In this document: piece by piece, positions 57,813-64,000 of the stretch | Numbering within the stretch: the stretch's first letter is position 1 | Layout: every line of letters starts with the position of its first letter | Source: Microvirga sp. | Lineage (GTDB): Bacteria; Pseudomonadota; Alphaproteobacteria; Rhizobiales; Beijerinckiaceae | Direction: 5' to 3' | Length of the DNA stretch: 64,000 nt | Assembly: GCA_022241475.1 (NCBI GenBank) | Contig: JAKOMT010000011.1 | Span: 17,730-81,729, forward strand | Made by a program: the position numbers and the translations under genes | Notes under the pieces: generated by a model | The model's input: only the letters and a program-made list of their open reading frames with translations | Database searches by the model: none | Told to the model about the DNA's origin: nothing

Positions 57813-59285
57813 ATGAGCGTTCACCCCACGTCTCCGCAATTCAAGGACAACGCCCGGCGCGCGCTCGGCGACGCGCAACTCCAGCGGGCGCTCGGCAACG
57901 TCAAGAAGGGCTTCATCGAGAAGCGCGCCGCCGCGGCTGCCGCCTTGCCGGAATTCGAAGCGCTGCGCGACAGCGCGCGCGACATCAAGGACCACGCGCT
58001 CGAACATCTCGACCTTTATCTCGAACGCTACGAGGAGAAGGTCGCCGCCTCCGGCGGCCACGTCCATTTCGCCCGCGACGCCGAGGAGGCGCGCCGCATC
58101 ATCCTCGACATCTGCCGGGCCAAGGGCGCCCGGACGGTCGCCAAGGGCAAGTCGATGATCGCCGAGGAGATCGGGATCAACGCCTATCTCGAAGCCGAGG
58201 GCATGGTCCCCGTCGAGACCGATCTCGGCGAATACATCATCCAGCTCCGCAACGAGGCGCCCTCGCACATCATCGCGCCGGCGGTGCATCTGAACGCGAC
58301 CCAGGTCGAATCGGATTTCCGACGGGTCCACACGCATCTCGACGCGGGGCGCGATCTGTCGGAGCCGGTGCAACTCCTCACCGAGGCCCGCGCCGTCCTG
58401 CGGGATCGCTTCCTCGCGGCCGATGTCGGCATCACGGGCGCGAATTTCCTCGTCGCCGAGACGGGGACCTCGATCATCGTCACCAACGAGGGCAACGGCG
58501 ACCTCAGCCAGATCCTGCCGCGCACGCATATCGTGCTGGCCTCGATCGAGAAGGTCGTGCCGACGCTCGACGACGTCTCGCAGCTGCTGCGCGTCCTCGC
58601 CCGCTCCGCCACCGGCCAGGAGCTGAGCGTCTACACCACGTTCTCGACCGGGCCGCGTCGGCCGGACGACGTCGACGGGCCGGACGATTACCACGTCGTC
58701 ATTCTCGACAACGGCCGCTCGGCGATGCTCGGCACGAGCTTTCAGGAGATGCTGCGCTGCATCCGCTGCGGCGCCTGCATGAATCATTGCCCGGTCTACC
58801 ACGCCGTCGGCGGCCACGCTTACGGGTGGGTCTATCCCGGCCCCATGGGCGCCGTGCTCACGCCCGCGCTGATCGGCGTCGACAAGGGCGGCCACCTGCC
58901 CAACGCCTCCACCTTCTGCGGGCGCTGCGAGAGCGTCTGCCCGGTGCGCATCCCGCTACCCAAGCTGATGCGCCATTGGCGCGAGCGCGAATTCGAGCGC
59001 CATCTCACGCCGGCGACCGTGCGGTCGGGGCTGAAATTCTGGGGCTTCTTCGCCAAGCGTCCCGCGCTCTATCGGCTGGCGACGCGGCTCGGCATGGGAG
59101 CGCTCGCGCTCGCCGGCCGCAAGAAGGGCCGCTTCGCGAGTCTGCCCTTCGCGGGCGGCTGGACGAAGTATCGCGATTTCCCGGCGCCGCAGGGCGGCAC
59201 CTTTCAGGAGCGGTGGAAGCGCGAACGGACGTCGAGGGGCTCGGTGACGAGCGGCAAGGGCCCCGTACCGGGAGGCGCGGCGTGA
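57813..59285 (+). CDS. lutB: Lactate utilisation iron-sulfur protein LutB
   Basis: The 490-residue protein has the LutB/YkgF domain in its first two thirds (GARTVAKGKSMIAEEIGINA, FLVAETGTSIIVTNEGNGD) and two ferredoxin-type [4Fe-4S] motifs: CIRCGACMNHCPVYHAVGGH and FCGRCESVCPVRIPLPKLMR. In the LutABC complex it carries electrons during oxidation of L-lactate to pyruvate. lutC overlaps its stop by 4 bp. A lutA gene is not next to it. Confidence 0.94.
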   Translation: MSVHPTSPQFKDNARRALGDAQLQRALGNVKKGFIEKRAAAAAALPEFEALRDSARDIKDHALEHLDLYLERYEEKVAASGGHVHFARDAEEARRIILDICRAKGARTVAKGKSMIAEEIGINAYLEAEGMVPVETDLGEYIIQLRNEAPSHIIAPAVHLNATQVESDFRRVHTHLDAGRDLSEPVQLLTEARAVLRDRFLAADVGITGANFLVAETGTSIIVTNEGNGDLSQILPRTHIVLASIEKVVPTLDDVSQLLRVLARSATGQELSVYTTFSTGPRRPDDVDGPDDYHVVILDNGRSAMLGTSFQEMLRCIRCGACMNHCPVYHAVGGHAYGWVYPGPMGAVLTPALIGVDKGGHLPNASTFCGRCESVCPVRIPLPKLMRHWREREFERHLTPATVRSGLKFWGFFAKRPALYRLATRLGMGALALAGRKKGRFASLPFAGGWTKYRDFPAPQGGTFQERWKRERTSRGSVTSGKGPVPGGAA

Positions 59286-59965
59286 GCGGCGCGCGAGAGG
59301 ACGTCCTGGCCGGCATCCGCCGCTCGCTCGGCGTGCGTGGCGACGAGCGCACGCGTCGCGCCATCGTCGAGGATCGGCTCGCAACGGCGCCGGCGGGCGT
59401 AATCCCGCAGCGCGGGCAGGGCTCCGGCGAGGAGCGGGTCGGCGTTTTCGTCGCGCAGGCCGAGCGCGCGCTGGCGAGCGTCGCGCGCGTGCCCGACCGC
59501 GCGGCCGTTCCCGCCGCGATCGCCGCCTATCTGCGCGATTCGAACCTTCCTGCGGAACTGCGCATGGGCGAGGATCCCCGTCTTGCGGAGATGCCCTGGG
59601 GCGGCACCGCGCTCGTGACGCGCGCCGGGCCGAGCGACGGATCGGACCTCAACGCGGTGAGCCACGCCTTCGGCGGCGTGGCCGAGACGGGAACGCTCGT
59701 CCTCGTCTCGGGGCGAGACAATCCCTCGACCCTGAACTTTCTGCCCGACAATCATATCGTCGTCGTCGACGCCTCCGAGATCGCAGGCGATTACGAGGCG
59801 ATTTGGGAGAGCCTGCGCGCGCGCTTCGGCAAGGGCGTCATGCCGCGCACGGTCAATTACGTGACGGGCCCGTCGCGCTCGGCCGATATCGAGCAGACGA
59901 TCCTGCTCGGCGCCCACGGGCCGCGCCGGCTGCACATCGTCGTGGTCGGCGAGGCGAATGGCTGA
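59282..59965 (+). CDS. lutC: Lactate utilisation protein LutC
   Basis: The 227-residue protein has the LUD domain pattern: GVAETGTLVLVSGRDNPSTL, NFLPDNHIVVVDASEI, and PRTVNYVTGPSRSADIEQTI with LLGAHGPRRLHIVVV near the end. It is the third subunit of the L-lactate oxidising LutABC system. The start is GTG at 59282, overlapping the lutB stop (GTGA), so the two are coupled. It is convergent with the chaC gene 1 bp away. Confidence 0.93.
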   Translation: MSGAREDVLAGIRRSLGVRGDERTRRAIVEDRLATAPAGVIPQRGQGSGEERVGVFVAQAERALASVARVPDRAAVPAAIAAYLRDSNLPAELRMGEDPRLAEMPWGGTALVTRAGPSDGSDLNAVSHAFGGVAETGTLVLVSGRDNPSTLNFLPDNHIVVVDASEIAGDYEAIWESLRARFGKGVMPRTVNYVTGPSRSADIEQTILLGAHGPRRLHIVVVGEANG

Positions 59966-59966
59966 G

Positions 59967-60542
59967 TCAGGCGTCGGCGCCGTCGACAAGCGCCCGGGCG
60001 AGATCGGCCAGCACCGCGTCCTCGACCCCGATCTCTTCAAGATGGCGCGCCGTCGCGATCACGTATTCGGGATTTTCGCCCGATATGCCGACGCCCTGCC
60101 GGACGAAGCGCAACAGATCCTCGCGCGCCAGGACGCCCGCATATTGCGGATGGTCGCGGTCGACGACGTAGGTGAGCGCCTCGACGACGCGCCCGTCCTG
60201 CAGCGAGACGCCGACCGTCGCCTCGATATAGACCATCGTCGCCTGCTCGCGGGCGCGCAGGTAGTCACGGACAGAGCCGGCGTCCGCCGCGTCCACGAGA
60301 TAGGCGACGCCACGGCAGGCGTCCCCGGGGCAGGCTCCCGCAGGGCCGTCGGTCTTGTCGAGACCCAGCACGAGGCCCGGGCGCTCCGGCGTGCCGCGAT
60401 GGACGTGGGAATACACGCACAGGGCCCGGCGCCAGCCGAGGACGTCGGCGACGCGCCGTTCGCGATAGGGAAATCCGGGCCGCCACATCAGCGAGCCGTA
60501 GCCGAAAACCCAGAAGTCGTCGTCTTGCTCAGCGCGGATCAC
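59967..60542 (-). CDS. Glutathione-specific gamma-glutamylcyclotransferase (ChaC-like)
   Basis: The 191-residue protein has the ChaC pattern: a substrate loop WVFGYGSLMWRPGFPYRERR, the middle block PGLVLGLDKTDGP and GDACRGVAYLV, then YLRAREQATMVYIEATVGV with the likely catalytic Glu, and a C-terminal AREDLLRFVRQGVGISGENP. ChaC enzymes split glutathione into 5-oxoproline and Cys-Gly. The start is GTG at 60542 behind GAGAG; the frame extending to 61172 is a shadow of the DUF2125 gene. Confidence 0.92.
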   Translation of the reverse strand: MIRAEQDDDFWVFGYGSLMWRPGFPYRERRVADVLGWRRALCVYSHVHRGTPERPGLVLGLDKTDGPAGACPGDACRGVAYLVDAADAGSVRDYLRAREQATMVYIEATVGVSLQDGRVVEALTYVVDRDHPQYAGVLAREDLLRFVRQGVGISGENPEYVIATARHLEEIGVEDAVLADLARALVDGADA

Positions 60543-60644
60543 GTTAGGCTCTCGATTTGACGTGAAAGGGCCGTTATCAGGTGGAAGCCTGAGGTTCAAT
60601 GACCATATGGGTCGCGTGAGACGCGTTTTCGAAGGAGCGGGCCT

Positions 60645-61733
60645 ATGCCGATGGACGTCGCGCGCAACGGGACCCGCAAGGGGCGCGCAAGCAGGTTCTG
60701 GCTGTTTGCGCCGATCGCGCTCTTCGGGCTGGTCATCCTCGCCTGGACCGCCGCCTGGTTCGTGATTCGCGATCGCGTCGAGAGCGAACTCGACGGGGTC
60801 GTCGCTCGCGAACAGGCGCTCGGGCGCGACTGGGATTGCGCGGGCCGCGAGATCGGCGGTTTCCCCTTCCGTATCGAAATCACCTGCGCCTCGCTCACCT
60901 TCACGCGCGGCGACGGCATGCGCGTCGCGCTCGGGCGCTCGCTGGTGGCCGCGCAGGTGTATCAGCCGCGCCACGCGATCTTCGAGATCGCCGGACCGGC
61001 GAGCGGCGGCGACGGGCGCATCTCGGTCGAGGGCGAATGGGAGCTCCTGCAGGGCAGCGTGCGGGGCCTCGGTCGCGGCGACGAGCAGGTCTCGGCCTAC
61101 GCCGTCTCCCCGCGAATCCGGATTGTCGGAGACGTGGCGGCCGAGGGCGCGGCCGAGCGCCTCGACATTCACGCGCGCCCGAGCCCCGGAGCGCCGAGCG
61201 ACGAGGGCGCGCTGGATTTCGTCCTGCGCGCGGCGCAGGCGTCCTCGCCGGCGCTGGATGGGCTCACCGGCGACGCGTCGCCCGCCGACGTCGAGATTCA
61301 GGCGCGCGTGTCACACCTGCGCGGTTTGCCGTCCGGCGAACCGCGCGACATGGCGGCCGTCTGGCGCGACCGGGGCGGGCGGCTCGACTTGACCCTTCTG
61401 GACATCGTCAAGGGCGACGCGCGCATCCAGCTTCGCGGCGACCTCGCGCTCGACGCGCTGCTGCGGCCCGAGGGGCGGATCAATCCGTCCGCGGCCGGGA
61501 TCGACGACCTGACGCAGCGCCTGTTCGGCGTCGAACGCGCGTCCGGCGCCTCGCTGCTTCTCGACCTGATCGCGCCGAGGGCGCGCGCGGCCGACGTCGC
61601 TTCCGGGACGCCGGCGCAGGGGCAGGTCGCCGCCCAGCCGCTGCGCGACTTCCCCGCGCTGCTGATGCGCGACGGGCGCGTCTACATCGGCCCGCTGCCG
61701 TTGCCTCAGGTCCGGCTCCAGCCGATCTTCTGA
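60645..61733 (+). CDS. DUF2125 domain-containing protein
   Basis: The 362-residue protein has an N-terminal membrane anchor (FWLFAPIALFGLVILAWTAA, about 18-40) followed by an extracytoplasmic domain with the DUF2125 start (RDWDCAGREIGGFPFRIEIT, CASLTFTRGDG) and the late block GDLALDALLRPEGRINPSAA. The family is common in alphaproteobacteria and resembles lipid-transfer-like beta-rich AsmA/YdbH relatives, but no function is established. It is divergent from chaC with a 102-bp gap. Confidence 0.88.
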   Translation: MPMDVARNGTRKGRASRFWLFAPIALFGLVILAWTAAWFVIRDRVESELDGVVAREQALGRDWDCAGREIGGFPFRIEITCASLTFTRGDGMRVALGRSLVAAQVYQPRHAIFEIAGPASGGDGRISVEGEWELLQGSVRGLGRGDEQVSAYAVSPRIRIVGDVAAEGAAERLDIHARPSPGAPSDEGALDFVLRAAQASSPALDGLTGDASPADVEIQARVSHLRGLPSGEPRDMAAVWRDRGGRLDLTLLDIVKGDARIQLRGDLALDALLRPEGRINPSAAGIDDLTQRLFGVERASGASLLLDLIAPRARAADVASGTPAQGQVAAQPLRDFPALLMRDGRVYIGPLPLPQVRLQPIF

Positions 61734-61743
61734 CGCGAGCGCG

Positions 61744-62019
61744 TCAGAAGTCGCTGGCGATGCCCTTGATCTCCCAGTCGGTGTAACGCACCGGCTCGAG
61801 CCCGCCGCGCCCGAGCCGTTCGGGCTTGCTCGCGATCTCGGCCGCGCGCGCGTCGATTTCCGTCCGGCGCGCCTGCGCCTCGTCGAGCGCGCGCCTTGCC
61901 GCGTCGGACAGGGTCTTGCCGGGCGCCGCCCCCGGGACTTCCGGGCTCGCGGTCGCCTCGATCGTCGCCTCGATCGTCGGATGCGCCTCCGGCGGCTGCG
62001 CGGGCGTCATGTCGGCCAT
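61744..62019 (-). CDS. DUF1674 family protein (SDHAF4-like)
   Basis: The 91-residue protein has a disordered Ala/Thr/Pro start, a charged helix and the conserved end RGGLEPVRYTDWEIKGIASD, the hallmark of DUF1674. The eukaryotic relative SDHAF4 helps flavinated SdhA assemble into succinate dehydrogenase; the bacterial role is presumably similar but is inferred. The ATG at 62019 is used. It is divergent from htpX (91-bp gap) and convergent with the DUF2125 gene. Confidence 0.88.
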   Translation of the reverse strand: MADMTPAQPPEAHPTIEATIEATASPEVPGAAPGKTLSDAARRALDEAQARRTEIDARAAEIASKPERLGRGGLEPVRYTDWEIKGIASDF

Positions 62020-62110
62020 ATGATCGTGCTCCAAGCGTCGCCGTCCATCTTGCCGAACGGCGGGTCTCGATCCCACATATAGGGCCGCGAACGATGAAAC
62101 GGGACCCTCG

Positions 62111-63034
62111 ATGAACTACTTCAAGACCGGCCTTCTCCTCGCCGCGCTCACCGCGCTCTTCGGCGTCGTCGGGCTGATGCTCGGCGGCGAGAGCGGCATG
62201 TTGATCGCGCTCGGCCTCGCCGCCGCGACGAACGTCTTCGCCTACTGGAATTCGGACAAGCTGGCCCTGCGGGCGCACGGCGCGCGCGAAGTCGACGACC
62301 AGTCGGCGCCGGATCTCGTCGGAATGGTGCGTGAACTCGCCAAACGCGCCGACCTGCCGATGCCGCGCGTCTACCTCATCGACAATCCCCAGCCCAACGC
62401 CTTCGCCACCGGGCGCAATCCGGAGAACGCGGCGGTCGCGGCGACCACGGGGCTCCTGAAGACGCTGACGCGCGAGGAGGTCGCCGGCGTCATGGCCCAT
62501 GAACTCGCCCACGTGAAATCGCGCGACACGCTGATCATGACGGTAAGCGCCACCATCGCCGGCGCGCTGGCGACGCTCGCCCAGTTCGGCTTCCTCTTCG
62601 GAGGTCGCGGCGACAACCGCCCGCATCCGATCATGGGGCTCGCCATGATGATCCTCGCGCCGCTCGCCGGGATGCTGATCCAGATGGCGATCAGCCGCTC
62701 GCGCGAATATGTCGCCGATCGCATGGGCGCCGAAATCTGCGGCAATCCGCTCTGGCTGTCCTCGGCGCTCGAGAAGATCGCCGGCGGCGTGGCGCGCATC
62801 CCCAACGAGGACGCCGAGCGTCATCCCGCGACCGCGCCGATGTTCATCATCAACCCGTTGACGATGGGCGGCATGGACAACCTGTTCTCGACGCATCCGG
62901 CGACCGCCAACCGCGTCGCGGCGCTGCACGCTCTGGCGCGCGACATGGGCGTCGGCGCGGCCCGCGGGCCCTCGGGCGTCCCGTCCGGCGTCGCGCCGGG
63001 AGCGGGGGCCCGGCGTCGCGGACCCTGGGGCTGA
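62111..63034 (+). CDS. htpX: Membrane zinc metalloprotease HtpX
   Basis: The 307-residue protein has two N-terminal membrane helices ([19 protein letters not shown] and [17 protein letters not shown]), the M48 zinc site [14 protein letters not shown] with the two His and Glu, two further membrane helices ([34 protein letters not shown]) and the third-ligand helix [17 protein letters not shown]. HtpX degrades misfolded inner-membrane proteins under stress. The Gly/Pro/Arg-rich tail is variable. A strong terminator follows about 45 bp after the stop. Confidence 0.96.
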   Translation: MNYFKTGLLLAALTALFGVVGLMLGGESGMLIALGLAAATNVFAYWNSDKLALRAHGAREVDDQSAPDLVGMVRELAKRADLPMPRVYLIDNPQPNAFATGRNPENAAVAATTGLLKTLTREEVAGVMAHELAHVKSRDTLIMTVSATIAGALATLAQFGFLFGGRGDNRPHPIMGLAMMILAPLAGMLIQMAISRSREYVADRMGAEICGNPLWLSSALEKIAGGVARIPNEDAERHPATAPMFIINPLTMGGMDNLFSTHPATANRVAALHALARDMGVGAARGPSGVPSGVAPGAGARRRGPWG

Positions 63035-63078
63035 CGCGTCCGCGGTCCCGCCCGACCGCCGTCCGATCGAACCACGTG

Positions 63079-63115
63079 AAAAACCCCGCCGGAGGACCGG
63101 CGGGGTTTTTTATTT
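63079..63115 (+). terminator. Bidirectional intrinsic terminator between htpX and rpmF
   Basis: Stem AACCCCGCCGG (63082-63092) pairs with CCGGCGGGGTT (63097-63107) around an AGGA loop. The plus strand continues with T6-A-T3, ending the htpX transcript. The minus strand has a shorter T run (TTTTT from GAAAAA), so the same hairpin can also end the rpmF transcript, whose stop codon lies about 30 bp away. Confidence 0.92.
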
Positions 63116-63146
63116 CCGAGCGGCGCGTGCGCGCCGCGATCGACGT

Positions 63147-63332
63147 TCAGTCGTCGGACTTGACCGTGAGGACCTGGCGACCGCGATACATGCCGGTCTT
63201 GAGGTCGACGTGGTGGGGACGGCGAAGCTCGCCCGAATCCTTGTCCTCGACATAGGTCGGGGCCTTGAGCGCGTCGGCGGAGCGGCGCATGCCGCGCTTC
63301 GACGGCGAAGTCTTTCTTTTGGGAACAGCCAT
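63147..63332 (-). CDS. rpmF: 50S ribosomal protein L32
   Basis: The 61-residue basic protein begins [20 protein letters not shown] and contains [20 protein letters not shown], the standard alphaproteobacterial L32. It has no zinc-binding cysteine pairs, so it is the C-minus form. GGAG stands 9 bases before the ATG at 63332. The 155-bp gap up to the mtgA stop must hold its promoter. It is a component of the large ribosomal subunit. Confidence 0.98.
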   Translation of the reverse strand: MAVPKRKTSPSKRGMRRSADALKAPTYVEDKDSGELRRPHHVDLKTGMYRGRQVLTVKSDD

Positions 63333-63487
63333 GTATCGTCTCCGGTCTCAGGCGAAGCTGCAGGTTCCACCTGGACGTCAACCTGGACGCAGCTCGTCGT
63401 GTCATGCAATTGAGGGCCGGCTTATACGCGCTCCGTCGGCCTCTGGCTAGCCCCGAATCGAACGCTGCGGCGACGATTTTTCCGCGC

Positions 63488-64000
63488 TCAGCGCAGGCAG
63501 CCGATGATCCACTCGGAGCGTGCGGCGCGCGCCGCGAGCCTGTCCGCCAGACGGGCGTGACCCGCCGACGGGGCCGCCGGATTGCGGCTGGCCGGGGCGG
63601 GAAGGGCGGTGGCCAGCAAGGCGGCTTCGCGACGCGTGAGGTCGGCGGCCGGCTTGTCGAAGTAATGACGCGCCGCGGCCTCGGCTCCGAAGACGCCCTC
63701 GTCCCATTCGGCGACGTTGAGATAGATCTCGAGCATCCGCCGTTTCGTCCAGAGGAGATCGATCCACAGCGCGACCGGAATCTCGAGCGCCTTGCGGACG
63801 TAGGACCGTTGCGGCCAGAGGAACACGTTCTTGGCCGTCTGCATCGGGATGGTCGACGCGCCGCGGCTCTCGCCGCTCTCCAGCACGAAGACCAGTTCGT
63901 TCCAGTCGACTCCCCAATGCGCGCAGAACTGGCCGTCCTCCGAGGCGACGACCATGAGCTGGAGATGCGGGCTGATCTCGTCCAGCGGCGTCGACACGCG
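63488..64000 (-). CDS. mtgA: Monofunctional peptidoglycan glycosyltransferase MtgA (5' end outside window)
   Basis: The visible 170 residues hold the GT51 domain: LDEISPHLQLMVVASEDGQF with the catalytic Glu of EDGQF, ESRGASTIPMQTAKNVFLWP, KRRMLEIYLNVAEWDEGVFG and ARHYFDKPAADLTRREAALL. The absence of a penicillin-binding domain after this marks the monofunctional MtgA type. It polymerises lipid II into glycan strands at the inner membrane. The N-terminal membrane anchor lies beyond the right edge. The C-terminus ends WIIGCLR at 63488. Confidence 0.95.
   Translation of the reverse strand, partial: RVSTPLDEISPHLQLMVVASEDGQFCAHWGVDWNELVFVLESGESRGASTIPMQTAKNVFLWPQRSYVRKALEIPVALWIDLLWTKRRMLEIYLNVAEWDEGVFGAEAAARHYFDKPAADLTRREAALLATALPAPASRNPAAPSAGHARLADRLAARAARSEWIIGCLR

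Overview
The window is high-GC, densely packed bacterial chromosome that reads as an alphaproteobacterium of the Hyphomicrobiales (Rhizobiales) type. This rests on gene families: a MotB-MotC-FliK-lytic transglycosylase flagellar operon of rhizobial layout, a RegB/RegA (ActS/ActR) redox pair, a TIGR03808-like Tat-exported repeat protein, DUF2125 and DUF1674 proteins, and an MmcB family repair protein preceded by an alphaproteobacterial type LexA box. The genus cannot be fixed from sequence alone. I see no rRNA, tRNA, CRISPR array, transposase or prophage.

Layout. 1-2.6 kb: end of fliI, fliJ, and a soluble receptor-like protein with its signalling hairpin in front of its sensor domain. 2.6-8.8 kb: glutamate synthase gltBD. 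9.4-11.8 kb: a methyltransferase, an Xre/RES toxin-antitoxin operon and a glutathione transferase. 11.8-19.8 kb: a lone acyl-CoA carboxylase beta subunit, a SleB-type wall hydrolase, a ParDE module with a palindromic operator, and envelope or peptidase genes. 19.8-22.8 kb: a copA-cueR copper operon with a textbook CueR promoter. 23.2-26.9 kb: opgGH for osmoregulated periplasmic glucans. 27-31 kb: a four-gene minus-strand cluster (acyl carrier protein, B12-type radical SAM enzyme, two KAS III-like enzymes), the best candidate for an undescribed pathway. 31.3-39.4 kb: a TadG-like von Willebrand protein with a long polyproline insert, then housekeeping genes (prmA, lipB, acyl-CoA dehydrogenase, aminotransferase) and a lone fliN-like gene. 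39.4-46 kb: the flagellar operon fliF-fliH-motB-motC-fliK-slt. 46-50.8 kb: transaldolase, regB-regA, mmcB, a guanidine-II riboswitch with its SugE/Gdx exporter, and a Yip1 protein. 50.9-64 kb: TPR protein, GMC oxidoreductase, chemoreceptor, comM, an AT-rich island, lutBC, chaC, DUF2125, DUF1674, htpX, rpmF and the end of mtgA.

How the parts fit. The flagellar genes cover export (FliI, FliJ, FliH), the MS ring (FliF), the stator and its periplasmic partner (MotB, MotC), hook length (FliK), the switch (FliN-like) and wall penetration (transglycosylase), with two receptor-type proteins for input. Several regulatory modules can be read directly from DNA: the CueR operator, the guanidine-II riboswitch, the LexA box, two toxin-antitoxin operators and two strong intrinsic terminators. 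Most genes are ordinary core metabolism. The ACP/radical SAM/KAS III cluster has no product I can name, and it is preceded by its own AT-rich upstream region containing an inverted repeat.
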